From: Alistipes sp.
GTDB lineage: Bacteria; Bacteroidota; Bacteroidia; Bacteroidales; Rikenellaceae
Reading direction: 5' to 3'
Length of the DNA stretch: 64,000 bases
NCBI GenBank assembly: GCA_017517705.1
Contig: JAFWYM010000027.1
Location: 29,964-93,963, forward strand
Part shown: in pieces, positions 32,114 through 40,976 of the stretch
Layout of the letters: each line of letters starts with the position of its first letter
Numbering within the stretch: the first letter of the stretch is position 1
Made by a program: the position numbers and the translations under genes
The notes under the pieces: generated by a model
Told to the model about the DNA's origin: nothing
What the model saw: the letters and a program-made list of their open reading frames with translations, nothing else
Database searches by the model: none

Positions 32114-32884
32114 CTACTTGGTTACTTTGTTGCTATCTATCGTTATGCCGGCACCCGTCACTGCATCTACTGTCATCGTTGCCGTAGGTCTCTCGTTTGC
32201 TGTCGAATCCTTACTCTTCAGCCACTGCCAGCCACCCCATATTATGGCTGCGGCTATGGCTACGAGGAGGAGCATCACCATAAGCGAGGGGCGTCGACGG
32301 CGCTTGTTATCTCGGCGTTCCTCGCCACGCTTAGCGTTCTTACTCTTGTCGTACTTGAGACCGCGGAGGTAGGCGTCGGGCTTGCCTATGCGTAGTACGT
32401 CATCCTCCACCTTGGCACTGCGCTTTGCTGAACTCTGGCGTTCGCGCTGCGGTGCTCGTGTCGTTCTGTTGTGTGTGGGACGTGACGTCGCCGTGCGCTG
32501 TAGTCTCTGACGCTCGACGTCGAGCATCTCCACGGGGGGCTTTATGTTACCGCCAAATACCTGGGGCTCACGCTTATGCTTGAATTTTATGGTGTTATTC
32601 TCGCTCGCCACAAACTCGCCAAAGCCCTCTATCACGTAACTTTCGCCACGATTTATGGCGTGGTGTATGTCGAAGACCAGACGGTCTATCATGCCACTGG
32701 CCTCGAGCTCCTTCACGCCATAGGCTACGAGCAAAGAGCGTAGCACGCCATCGTCGCTGCGCATAAGATCCGAAAATAGGATTGCGCCCGATGGCTGCTT
32801 CACTATAAACATACCGAGCTTGGGCACAACAATACGCTTGTTATGCTTGAGATACTCTATCAGTATGTTGGTAATCAGTTCCAC
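32114..32884 (-). CDS. Membrane-anchored HU/CCDC81-domain protein
   Basis: A 256-residue protein. Residues 1-110 match the bacterial HU-CCDC81 pattern: LIEYLKHNKRIVVPKLGMFIVKQPSGAILFSDLM and RGESYVIEGFGEFV, a fold related to HU but not known to bind DNA. A basic linker rich in Arg leads to one transmembrane helix (LMVMLLLVAIAAAIIWGGWQWL, about 200-221) and a short outer tail. Related proteins end in a SPOR domain; here none is visible. First gene of the operon ending in secG. Confidence 0.82.
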   Translation of the reverse strand: MELITNILIEYLKHNKRIVVPKLGMFIVKQPSGAILFSDLMRSDDGVLRSLLVAYGVKELEASGMIDRLVFDIHHAINRGESYVIEGFGEFVASENNTIKFKHKREPQVFGGNIKPPVEMLDVERQRLQRTATSRPTHNRTTRAPQRERQSSAKRSAKVEDDVLRIGKPDAYLRGLKYDKSKNAKRGEERRDNKRRRRPSLMVMLLLVAIAAAIIWGGWQWLKSKDSTANERPTATMTVDAVTGAGITIDSNKVTK

Positions 32885-32914
32885 CGCGACGTTCCTAATT
32901 GGTTATATAACGTG

Positions 32915-32922
32915 CAAAGATA
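32915..32922 (-). promoter_or_regulatory. -7 promoter box of the HU-CCDC81 to secG operon
   Basis: The minus strand reads TATCTTTG, 30 bases before the ATG. No convincing -33 box is seen. Confidence 0.65.
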
Positions 32923-33075
32923 ATACTTTTTTTCTGAATATTAATTAGTCGTGAGCATTTAGTAATGATAAATTGGTCGCAATGGTAACAGCTAACCCAT
33001 ACCTACAATATGTGCTTGCTTCTAATCTGATAGTTTAGTATAGTGTCGTAGATATTATTTGCCCCTACTAAAGTC

Positions 33076-33107
33076 AACAAGGGCGGTCGTTAAAGACCAC
33101 CCTTGTT
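33076..33107 (-). terminator. Hairpin terminator of the small DNA-binding protein gene
   Basis: AACAAGGGCGGTC (33076-33088) pairs with GACCACCCTTGTT (33095-33107), with one mismatch, 24 bases past the stop codon. Confidence 0.7.
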
Positions 33108-33130
33108 ATCTTGTGCGTTTTGCGCCTATA

Positions 33131-33376
33131 TTATTTCTGCTCGTTCAAGATGCGCATCGCAGCGTCGAATATCGTAGTATCATCGAGCGTAACAACGCCA
33201 CCATCGGGGCCCTGCTCAATATGAATACCTACACCCTCCTTAGCCTCAAAGTGCTTGCCACCAAAGTAGTTGCGAACGGTGTCAACGTCGATACCCAACT
33301 CATCTGCTATGCGCTGCGAGCTGCCACTGGGCAACTTATCCTTGATGCGGCGCAATTCATTAAATGTGATAATCAT
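33131..33376 (-). CDS. Small helix-turn-helix DNA-binding protein
   Basis: An 81-residue protein starting at the ATG 33374-33376 (MIITFNELRRIKDKLP); an upstream in-frame ATG lies in AT-rich leader and is not favoured. A helix-turn-helix is clear at about residues 18-37: SGSSQRIADELGIDVDTVRNYFGGKHF. The C-terminal half has GVGIHIEQGPDGGVVTLDDTTIFDAAMRIL. Very similar short proteins are found across Bacteroidales; no target or function is known to me. It is a single gene with its own terminator. Confidence 0.85.
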   Translation of the reverse strand: MIITFNELRRIKDKLPSGSSQRIADELGIDVDTVRNYFGGKHFEAKEGVGIHIEQGPDGGVVTLDDTTIFDAAMRILNEQK

Positions 33377-33549
33377 AACTTTCCAAATATTAAGATTAAT
33401 ATTAATTTCGTTTCGCACTACTAAATTAATGCATTTTTTTTAATCTGCCAAATTATTGCGACTAATTTTTTAAAAATGTAATTATTTGACCACACCGCAG
33501 ATTATATATGGCACTATACCTATTTATATATACCATAACCGTAGAGCGA

Positions 33550-33586
33550 AACAAGGGGCTGCCGAATTATCCGGCAACCCCTCGTT
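33550..33586 (-). terminator. Terminator of ppdK
   Basis: AACAAGGGGCTGCCG (33550-33564) pairs with CGGCAACCCCTCGTT (33572-33586) over 15 positions with two mismatches, 18 bases past the ppdK stop. Confidence 0.8.
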
Positions 33587-33603
33587 GCAATAAGCTCATT
33601 CTA

Positions 33604-36333
33604 TTATTTCTCGTTAAGAGCGGCGTGTGCTGCAGCAAGACGTGCGATGGGCACGCGGAAGGGCGAGCAGCTCACGTAGTTCAGGCCTGCATAGTGGCAG
33701 AACTCTACAGATGAGGGCTCACCACCGTGCTCACCACAGATACCGCACTTGAGGTCGGGACGTGTGGTGCGACCTTTGAACACAGCCTCGCGGATAAGCT
33801 GGCCTACACCGTTGCGATCCAAAATCTTGAAGGGGTCATTCTTCAAGATGTTCTTCTCGAGGTATACGGGCAAGAACTTAGCGATATCGTCGCGTGAGAA
33901 GCCGAGGGTCATCTGCGTAAGGTCGTTAGTACCGAACGAGAAGAACTCTGCAACCTCAGCAATCTGGTTAGCTGTAACGGCGGCACGAGGAACCTCGATC
34001 ATAGTACCTACGAGGTAGTCGATGCGGTCGTTGCGCTCAGCGAATACAGCCTCGGCCGTCTTGTCGATGATGTTCTTCTGGTAGCGGAGCTCCTTATGGT
34101 TACCTACGAGCGGCACCATAATCTCAACCTTCACGGGTGTACCTGCAGCCTTCACGTTCATAGCGGCCTCGATGATGGCACGTGCCTGCATCTCTGTAAT
34201 CTCGGGGTATGTGTTACCGAGACGGCAACCGCGGTGACCAAGCATCGGGTTAACCTCGTGCAGAGCCTCGACCTTAGCAACAACCTTCTCGAAAGGTATG
34301 CCCATAGCCTCAGCCATATCTCTCTGATCCTTCTCGGTGTTAGGCGCGAACTCGTGCAAGGGGGGATCGAGCAGACGTACGATAACGGGATAGCCGTTCA
34401 TTACCTTGAAGAGACCCTCAAAGTCGCCACGCTGCATAGGCAACAACTTAGCAAGAGCTACACGGCGGCCAGCCTCGTCGTCCGAGAGGATCATCTCGCG
34501 GATAGCCTTGATACGGTCACCCTCGAAGAACATGTGCTCGGTACGGCAGAGACCGATACCCTGAGCACCAAAGGTAAAGGCCTGCTCGGCATCGCGAGGA
34601 GTATCAGCATTGGCGCGAACATTCATCTTAGAGTACTTGCCAGCAAGCTCCATGAGCTGACCGAAGTCGCCATCGAGGTTTGCAGCCTGTGTAGCCACCT
34701 GGCCGAGGTATACCTCACCCGTAGAACCATTCAACGAGATCCAGTCACCCTCCTTAATCTCATAGCCGTTAACCTTGATGGTGCGAGCCTTATAGTCGAT
34801 CTCGAGCTCACCGGCACCCGATACGCAGCACTTACCCATACCACGTGCCACAACGGCAGCGTGTGAGGTCATACCACCACGTGCGGTGAGGATACCTGCA
34901 GCATCCAACATACCCTTCAAGTCCTCGGGCGATGTCTCGATACGCACAAGGATAGCCTTCTGGCCAGTCTGGTTGAGTACCTTCTCGGCATCGTCAGCGA
35001 AGAATACCACGGGGCCTGTAGCGGCACCGGGCGATGCGGGAAGACCCTTAACGATAACCTTGGCATTCTTGATAGCCTTCTTATCGAATACGGGGTGGAG
35101 GAGCTCATCGAGCTTCTCGGGCTCGCAACGCAATACGGCGGTCTTCTCGTCGATAAGACCCTCGCGAAGCATATCCATGGCGATCTTCACCATCGCAGCA
35201 CCCGTACGCTTACCGTTGCGGCACTGCAACATCCAGAGCTTACCGTCCTGGATTGTGAACTCTATATCCTGCATATCTGTGAAGTACTCCTCGAGGTGCT
35301 TCTGTATGCCGTTAAGCTCGGCATATACCTCGGGCATAACCTCCTCCAACGAAGGGTACTTTGTCTTGCGCTCCTCCTCAGAGATGTTCTGAGCTGCAGC
35401 CCAACGCTTCGAGCCCTCGATGGTAATCTGCTGGGGTGTGCGGATACCTGCAACAACGTCCTCACCCTGAGCATTGATAAGATACTCACCGTTGAAGATG
35501 TTCTCACCGGTAGCGGCGTCACGCGAGAAGGCAACACCCGTTGCTGAGTTCTCACCCATATTACCGAATACCATTGCCTGTACCGATACGGCTGTACCCC
35601 AAGCCTCGGGGATGTTGTTGAGCTTACGGTAGAGGATTGCGCGCTCGTTCATCCATGAGCCGAATACTGCGCAGATAGCACCCCAGAGCTGCTCCCATGC
35701 GCTTGTGGGGAACTCCTTACCTGTCTGCTCCTTTACGGCCTTCTTGAAGGCTGCAACGAGCTCCTTGAGATCGTCGGTCGTGAGGTCGGTGTCGGCCTTC
35801 ACGCCACGCTTCTCCTTCTGTGCCTCGATGATAACCTCGAAGGGATCGTGATCCTCCTTAGATGCGGGCTTCATGTCGAGAACAACGTCGCCATACATCT
35901 GTACGAAACGACGGTATGAGTCCCAAGCGAAGCGGGGATTGCCAGAGAGCTTTGCGACAGCCTCCACAGCCTCGTCGTTCATACCGAGGTTGAGGATGGT
36001 ATCCATCATACCAGGCATCGACGCGCGAGCACCCGAACGTACCGATACCAAAAGGGGAAGGTTCGAATCGCCAAACTTACGACCTGTGAGGTTCTCGATA
36101 TTTCTGATAGCTGCCTCCACCTCAGGACGCAACAACTCGATAACACGCTCCTTACCCTCCTTGTAGTACTCCGAGCATACGTCGGTAGTGATGGTGAATC
36201 CCGGAGGTACCGGAATACCAATCAAGTTCATCTCGGCGAGGTTGGCACCCTTACCGCCAAGCAACTCTCGCATCTTGCCATTACCCTCAGCCTCCTTGTT
36301 GCCGAAGGTGTAGACACGTTTTACATCTGCCAT
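33604..36333 (-). CDS. ppdK: Pyruvate, phosphate dikinase
   Basis: A 909-residue enzyme that reversibly makes phosphoenolpyruvate from pyruvate, ATP and phosphate. The N-terminal ATP-grasp domain has [18 protein letters not shown] and [18 protein letters not shown]. The swivelling phosphohistidine domain has [21 protein letters not shown] with the catalytic His, at about residue 455. The TIM-barrel PEP/pyruvate domain has [40 protein letters not shown] and [16 protein letters not shown] near the C-terminus, with the catalytic Cys. Length is normal (about 880-910). In anaerobic gut bacteria it supports glycolysis or gluconeogenesis with PPi economy. Confidence 0.98.
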   Translation of the reverse strand: MADVKRVYTFGNKEAEGNGKMRELLGGKGANLAEMNLIGIPVPPGFTITTDVCSEYYKEGKERVIELLRPEVEAAIRNIENLTGRKFGDSNLPLLVSVRSGARASMPGMMDTILNLGMNDEAVEAVAKLSGNPRFAWDSYRRFVQMYGDVVLDMKPASKEDHDPFEVIIEAQKEKRGVKADTDLTTDDLKELVAAFKKAVKEQTGKEFPTSAWEQLWGAICAVFGSWMNERAILYRKLNNIPEAWGTAVSVQAMVFGNMGENSATGVAFSRDAATGENIFNGEYLINAQGEDVVAGIRTPQQITIEGSKRWAAAQNISEEERKTKYPSLEEVMPEVYAELNGIQKHLEEYFTDMQDIEFTIQDGKLWMLQCRNGKRTGAAMVKIAMDMLREGLIDEKTAVLRCEPEKLDELLHPVFDKKAIKNAKVIVKGLPASPGAATGPVVFFADDAEKVLNQTGQKAILVRIETSPEDLKGMLDAAGILTARGGMTSHAAVVARGMGKCCVSGAGELEIDYKARTIKVNGYEIKEGDWISLNGSTGEVYLGQVATQAANLDGDFGQLMELAGKYSKMNVRANADTPRDAEQAFTFGAQGIGLCRTEHMFFEGDRIKAIREMILSDDEAGRRVALAKLLPMQRGDFEGLFKVMNGYPVIVRLLDPPLHEFAPNTEKDQRDMAEAMGIPFEKVVAKVEALHEVNPMLGHRGCRLGNTYPEITEMQARAIIEAAMNVKAAGTPVKVEIMVPLVGNHKELRYQKNIIDKTAEAVFAERNDRIDYLVGTMIEVPRAAVTANQIAEVAEFFSFGTNDLTQMTLGFSRDDIAKFLPVYLEKNILKNDPFKILDRNGVGQLIREAVFKGRTTRPDLKCGICGEHGGEPSSVEFCHYAGLNYVSCSPFRVPIARLAAAHAALNEK

Positions 36334-36416
36334 AATCTTCTGGTTTATAATTAGTTAATATGTTGATTTTCTTATTTATTTCGCCAATATTAACCTTTTG
36401 GTTGACTATTAGCATA

Positions 36417-36447
36417 CAAAAGTAAACAATTTTTTTCGAATATGCAA
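36417..36447 (-). promoter_or_regulatory. Promoter of ppdK
   Basis: On the minus strand TTG (36447-36445) and TACTTTTG (36424-36417), 20 bases apart, with an ~80-base AT-rich leader. Confidence 0.75.
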
Positions 36448-36554
36448 TTATTATGCGCGATTTATATACGCTAAAAGCGAGATTTCGTTGTAATTCGCCT
36501 CGCTCGTATGGCGCGATTTCTGCATGGTAGTAGAGGTGTTTAATATCGTTATTT

Positions 36555-37622
36555 ATGATTCGGAAGTTTAGAAATCTGTTAGTGGGTATTGTTGCCGTTG
36601 TGTCTACTACCCACGCCTCCATCGCCTGCACGGGCATATCGCTCACGGCGGCTGATGGTAGCTACATTCAGGCACGCACCATAGAGTGGGCTCGTGGAGC
36701 ACTTGAGAGTGAGTATGTTGTCATTCCTCGTGGCCAGAGGCTGCGTTCCTATACCCCCACAGGGATGAATGGCATAGAATTTACGGCACGACATGGTGTT
36801 GTGGGCCTGGCCGTTGTCGAGAAGGAGTTTATTGCAGAGGGCATCAATGAGGTGGGGCTATCTGCGGGGCTCTTCTTCTTTCCGCGCTATGGCGACTATG
36901 TGACGTACGATGCTGCAGATAATTCGAGGACGCTTGCCGACCTTCAGGTTGTGCAGTGGATGCTCACGCAGTTTGCGACGATCGACGAGGTTAAGGCTGC
37001 GGTGCGCGATGTCGCTATCGTGGGATTGGATAGGAGCGCCGTGGTACACTGGCGTATAGGCGAACCGTCGGGGCGTCAGGTGGTTATGGAGATCATAGGA
37101 GGTGTAGTACACTTCTACGAAAACAGCCTTGGCGTTATTACCAATGCTCCGGGCTTCGAGTGGCACATTGCCAACCTCTCGAACTATGTAAACCTACGTC
37201 CCGGTAGTGCCCCGAATCTCACTCTCGGTGGTGTGGCCATAGAGCCTCTGGGAGGTAGCTCCGCGATGCTCGGCCTCCCCGGTGACTTTACCCCTCCGTC
37301 ACGTTTCATACGTGCCGCCTTCTTTCGTGGCACAGCACCGCAGCGAGCCACGGGATTCGACACTGTCGTTCAGGCCTTTCACCTGCTCAATAACTTCGAC
37401 GTGCCCATAGCTATGGAGGCACCCGCAGAGCAACAACTACTGAGTGCTACGCAGTGGACATCGGTCATAGACCTTACGGCGCGTAGGGTATATTATAAGA
37501 CAATGTATAACAATGAGATACGAATGATTGATATGTCAACAATAGATTTTGCGAGGGCACGCTACGCCGCCTATCCGTTAGACGAAGTCGCGAAGCAGCC
37601 GATCAAGGAGATAAGGTTATAG
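36555..37622 (+). CDS. Choloylglycine hydrolase family enzyme (bile salt hydrolase or penicillin V acylase type)
   Basis: A 355-residue exported N-terminal-nucleophile hydrolase. The signal (LLVGIVAVVSTTHASIA) ends just before Cys25, which would become the free N-terminal catalytic residue of the mature enzyme: CTGISLTAADGSYIQARTIEW. Other family positions are present: Arg in QARTIEW, TNAPGFEWHIANLSNYVNL with the conserved Asn, and PGDFTPPSRFIRAAFF with Arg. Bacteroides bile salt hydrolases have this layout and are exported. Sequence alone does not separate bile-salt from penicillin V specificity. It runs toward the glycosyltransferase gene and overlaps its end by six bases. Confidence 0.87.
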   Translation: MIRKFRNLLVGIVAVVSTTHASIACTGISLTAADGSYIQARTIEWARGALESEYVVIPRGQRLRSYTPTGMNGIEFTARHGVVGLAVVEKEFIAEGINEVGLSAGLFFFPRYGDYVTYDAADNSRTLADLQVVQWMLTQFATIDEVKAAVRDVAIVGLDRSAVVHWRIGEPSGRQVVMEIIGGVVHFYENSLGVITNAPGFEWHIANLSNYVNLRPGSAPNLTLGGVAIEPLGGSSAMLGLPGDFTPPSRFIRAAFFRGTAPQRATGFDTVVQAFHLLNNFDVPIAMEAPAEQQLLSATQWTSVIDLTARRVYYKTMYNNEIRMIDMSTIDFARARYAAYPLDEVAKQPIKEIRL

Positions 37623-38753
37623 CTGAGCGTATAGCTCCTCAATTTTGTCGCACATTGCCTCCCACGTAAACCGACGGCGTTCCTCGACCATAGCCTCGGC
37701 AAAGCGTTGGAGGCGATCGCCTTCATATATGCGCTCTATGGCATCGCGCACGCCCTCCTTCGTAGGCTCACACACATATCCCACCTTGCCATCGGGCACT
37801 ATCTCCGCGAGACCACCTACACGTGTCACGATGACGGGCGTGGCAAAGTTGTAGCATATCTGCGTCACACCGCTCTGTGTAGCTGTCTTGTAGGGTAGCA
37901 CCACACACTCTGCTGCCGAGAAGTAATCCTTAACCTCGGCATCGGGAATGAAATGGTCATGGAGGATGACATCATCGTGTAGCCCTAAGCGCTCTATAAG
38001 TGCGATATATTTCTCACGTGAGGTGTAAAACTCCCCTGCGATGAGCAGCCTATGCCCCTCGCGGCGAAACTCTGCCCACGCCTCGAGCAGGGTGTCTAAG
38101 CCCTTATAGTCGCGTATGAGGCCGAAAAATAGCGTGTATTTAGTGTCGGCATTGAGACCTAAGCGGCGGCACGCCTCGCTGCGTTCAACACGTTCGCCAA
38201 AGTTGTCGAAGATGGGGTGTGGCGCAAAGAGTGCAGGTGCAGAGGTGTAGGCCTTAAGCTCGCTGTGTACCTGCTCCGACATATATATATAGCCATCTAC
38301 CGAGCGCAGAAAGTATCTGTTGCAGGGCTTGTCGATGATGTGGTGTTCGTGGGGTTCGACATTGTCTATCTGGCATATAACCTTCGTCGTGCCGTTGCCG
38401 CGTGCTATGTGTGCCACCGTGCCGAAGCAGGGCGCCATAAAAGGTGTCCAATACTTCATGAGCACGATGTCGGGCTTTAGGCGTCGTAGCTCTCTGCCTA
38501 CACGCCACCACGTAATGGGGTTTATGGTTGATAGCTTACGCTCGATACTCAGATCTTCGGGTGCAGGTGTATCTACCGTCTGGCTCTTGCCGGGGAAGAG
38601 AATCGAGGGGTACTGCAGTGTGAATGTCGTAATCCTCACCTCCGTACCGCGCTTGGTAAACTCGCGTGCCATGCTCTCCATTATCGAGGCCAATCCGCCG
38701 CGATAGGGGTGTGCCGGGCCTACGATGGCTATGCTCTTAACCCTCGGCTCCAT
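37617..38753 (-). CDS. Glycosyltransferase family 4 protein
   Basis: A 378-residue GT-B glycosyltransferase. The N-terminal domain begins IAIVGPAHPYRGGLASIMESMAREFTKRG; the C-terminal GT1/GT4 domain has KYTLFFGLIRDYKGLDTLLEAW, LLIAGEFY, VILHDHFIPDAEVKDYFSAAECVVLPYKTATQSGV with the E-x7-E-like acceptor region, and VTRVGGLAEIVPDGKVGYVCEP. Such enzymes add sugars to envelope glycans; donor and acceptor are unknown. It is the last gene of the operon that begins at 44.9 kb; four bases separate it from the acyl-ACP thioesterase. Confidence 0.93.
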   Translation of the reverse strand: MEPRVKSIAIVGPAHPYRGGLASIMESMAREFTKRGTEVRITTFTLQYPSILFPGKSQTVDTPAPEDLSIERKLSTINPITWWRVGRELRRLKPDIVLMKYWTPFMAPCFGTVAHIARGNGTTKVICQIDNVEPHEHHIIDKPCNRYFLRSVDGYIYMSEQVHSELKAYTSAPALFAPHPIFDNFGERVERSEACRRLGLNADTKYTLFFGLIRDYKGLDTLLEAWAEFRREGHRLLIAGEFYTSREKYIALIERLGLHDDVILHDHFIPDAEVKDYFSAAECVVLPYKTATQSGVTQICYNFATPVIVTRVGGLAEIVPDGKVGYVCEPTKEGVRDAIERIYEGDRLQRFAEAMVEERRRFTWEAMCDKIEELYAQL

Positions 38754-38757
38754 AGCT

Positions 38758-39480
38758 TTATAGTGTTATCTTAGCACGACAGAGAGTCTTTGCTCCGTCG
38801 CTCGAAATATCGAATTGCCAGATGTTACCCTCCTCAATGGCGCCTATGGTCAGCGTCTCGCCGTAGCGAGCCTCGGCGATGAAGTTGAGGTCTATGCGCA
38901 GACCATTGTTCTTCTCGATAATCTCTATGGGCAGAGCGTCGAAGATAAGGTCGACGTATCGCAACGTATTAACGTGGCGGTTGAAGTCTATGTCGCTATA
39001 TACCACAGGGCGTGATGTCATCGTCGTGGGCTCTATGCTACGCAGACGTGCCGGCATGGCTATGGGCGACGGCTCTGACACCATGGCGCGCTCATAGACA
39101 TCCTTAAGCGTGGACATATCCACCGCCTGGCGCGTCTCCATGTTTATCATACACCACTGCGATACGCCCTCGGCTAATATTTTATCGCCACGGCGCACGC
39201 GGAAGTTACGTGTCGAGCTCAGACGGTTGAACTCGTTGACCCACGTGTCGACCTCCACATCCTCATATTGGTGGGGCTGTTCGTACACCTCCACCGCTAA
39301 GCGCGAGAGCACCCACGTGAACGACTGGCCCTGTAGCACGTCGACACCAAAGCCCTTATTGTGTGCATCGGTGCCCGCTACGTTGAGCATGTAGTTTATT
39401 ATCGAAGCAACGGATGCTCGCAGTGTGAAGTCTACCTCTTGTGGTTCTACGCGGTGCGGATATGATGTTATCTCTGCCAT
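38758..39480 (-). CDS. Acyl-ACP thioesterase
   Basis: A 240-residue double-hotdog enzyme of the FatA/FatB type that releases fatty acids from acyl carrier protein. The N-terminal hotdog has SIINYMLNVAGTDAHNKGFGVDVLQGQSFTWVLSRL, and the C-terminal one has the plant-like motif DIDFNRHVNTLRYVDLIFD (about 163-180), containing the conserved Asn and His. Bacterial members are known mostly from gut anaerobes and control fatty acid release or chain length. Cotranscribed with the glycosyltransferase and the upstream lipoprotein. Confidence 0.92.
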   Translation of the reverse strand: MAEITSYPHRVEPQEVDFTLRASVASIINYMLNVAGTDAHNKGFGVDVLQGQSFTWVLSRLAVEVYEQPHQYEDVEVDTWVNEFNRLSSTRNFRVRRGDKILAEGVSQWCMINMETRQAVDMSTLKDVYERAMVSEPSPIAMPARLRSIEPTTMTSRPVVYSDIDFNRHVNTLRYVDLIFDALPIEIIEKNNGLRIDLNFIAEARYGETLTIGAIEEGNIWQFDISSDGAKTLCRAKITL

Positions 39481-39504
39481 AGTTGACTTATGTTTCGTTC
39501 GATA

Positions 39505-40962
39505 TTACTCTCTCACACAACGAATGGGTAGGGCGTTGGCACGCTGCATGGCGTGTGCCGGGTCAAAGCCATTCCATGTACGAGTGTTGGTGTTGAGGTT
39601 GAAATATAGCGCCGAAGCATTACCCTCGAGGGGTGTCGTCGTCCAATAATATCCCGACCAGGGCACCGGAAGCTCGAGGTTGGTGTTCATGTTGTCGAGA
39701 CGACCATCGATGTAGTTGCGGCGTCCTGCTGCGGTGAAGAAGTACTCCTGATTGGTGGTGGTATCCTTAAGCCACCATCCGTACATCGGCTGCGCCTCCT
39801 CCCAGCTCATCGCATCATCCTTCTCGGTGATGGTGAGGTTGGCATATATGGTGTTGTCGGGCACCCTCCATCCGTGGGGACAGGGGTCATTCTCGCTCTT
39901 CTTCTGGCTGCTCCATAGCGTGTTGTCGGTAGATGCAAAGAGCCAGTCGTAGCCATTCTCGGCACGTCCTGTTATTACGCTTAACGGATTGGCATTAGCC
40001 CAAGCTACAGTTCCTGTCTCGGCGGTAGATTCGACATAGTCGAGGTATAGAATGTCTCCATCGAGGTTATAGAGACGCGCATCCTCGTTATGTGCGAAGT
40101 TCCACGAGAAGGGGCCGGGGAGGGGTGTCTTACGTCCCCACTGATAGTAGAGGCCATACGAGGCGAGAATCTTAGACTCGTTGCCACTGCCGTCGTTGAG
40201 GCTTATGGCACCGAGATTCATCTCCATAAGCTCCTTACCTCCGAGCGTCGTGACATGCTCCTCAGGATTCTTGTCCGACACCCATACGTGCCATGTCCAT
40301 ATAAGTTCATCCTTGTCGTTATAGGCACCAAAGAGCGCATTGCCGGGGTAGAGGCTCAGCTCCGTCTCATCGTTGTCGCTCGTGTCGCCAATGAAGAACG
40401 ACACCTTGCCGTCGCGCATATCTATGTAGTTGATAAGACCGCGACGTGTCTCCCACAGCAGCTTCACGTAGCTTGTCTCGAGAGGCGTAGATGCTCCTCC
40501 AATGTAGGGGTTGAATTTATAGCGCGTCTTTGCCTGTGTTACGACGAAGCAGTTTGCAGGCTTATCCGAAAAGTCTATATCGGCATTCGGGAGTATGGCC
40601 ACAAAGATGGTCACCGTGCGTGTATTGCCTGTAGGGGTGTAGCCCTTGAGTACAAGGTCGCCCTCGGTTTCCTCGTTGTTATCGAAGGTCTTGGGTGCTG
40701 TTACAGTGATGATGCCCGTGTAGAGGTCGATGTTGTCTACACTCCACCCGTCGGGTATGCTTGTCGCCTCGATAGAGGTGATATTGCGCGTCTCAAACTC
40801 GGTGCTTCCCGTCTCGCCTGGCTGCGACACGAGGATGCTGTATGTGGGTACCACAAAGCTGTTGGTCTCCGTCTTGCTACATGCCCATAGCGATAGCCCG
40901 AGGCTAAGCACTATGGCCATCACGGCGCTATGAAATACTCTTCTCATATCTCTTTTAATCAT
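39505..40962 (-). CDS. Lipoprotein with FISUMP-like C-terminal domain
   Basis: A 485-residue lipoprotein (an ATG at 40945-40947 gives 480). The signal ends in lipobox LWAC. The middle region (about 30-130) looks like BACON or Ig-type beta domains (NITSIEATSIPDGWSVDNI, GDLVLKGYTPTGNTRTVTIFVAI). The C-terminal two thirds match the fibrobacter/Bacteroidota FISUMP type: SYGLYYQWGRKTPLPG, NDPCPHGWRVPDNTIYANL, GYYWTTTPLEGNASALYFN and the ending QRANALPIRCVRE. The function of this domain is unknown; it is a common exported module in the phylum. It is part of the trkH operon. Confidence 0.82.
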   Translation of the reverse strand: MIKRDMRRVFHSAVMAIVLSLGLSLWACSKTETNSFVVPTYSILVSQPGETGSTEFETRNITSIEATSIPDGWSVDNIDLYTGIITVTAPKTFDNNEETEGDLVLKGYTPTGNTRTVTIFVAILPNADIDFSDKPANCFVVTQAKTRYKFNPYIGGASTPLETSYVKLLWETRRGLINYIDMRDGKVSFFIGDTSDNDETELSLYPGNALFGAYNDKDELIWTWHVWVSDKNPEEHVTTLGGKELMEMNLGAISLNDGSGNESKILASYGLYYQWGRKTPLPGPFSWNFAHNEDARLYNLDGDILYLDYVESTAETGTVAWANANPLSVITGRAENGYDWLFASTDNTLWSSQKKSENDPCPHGWRVPDNTIYANLTITEKDDAMSWEEAQPMYGWWLKDTTTNQEYFFTAAGRRNYIDGRLDNMNTNLELPVPWSGYYWTTTPLEGNASALYFNLNTNTRTWNGFDPAHAMQRANALPIRCVRE

Positions 40963-40976
40963 CTTTTATTCCTTGA

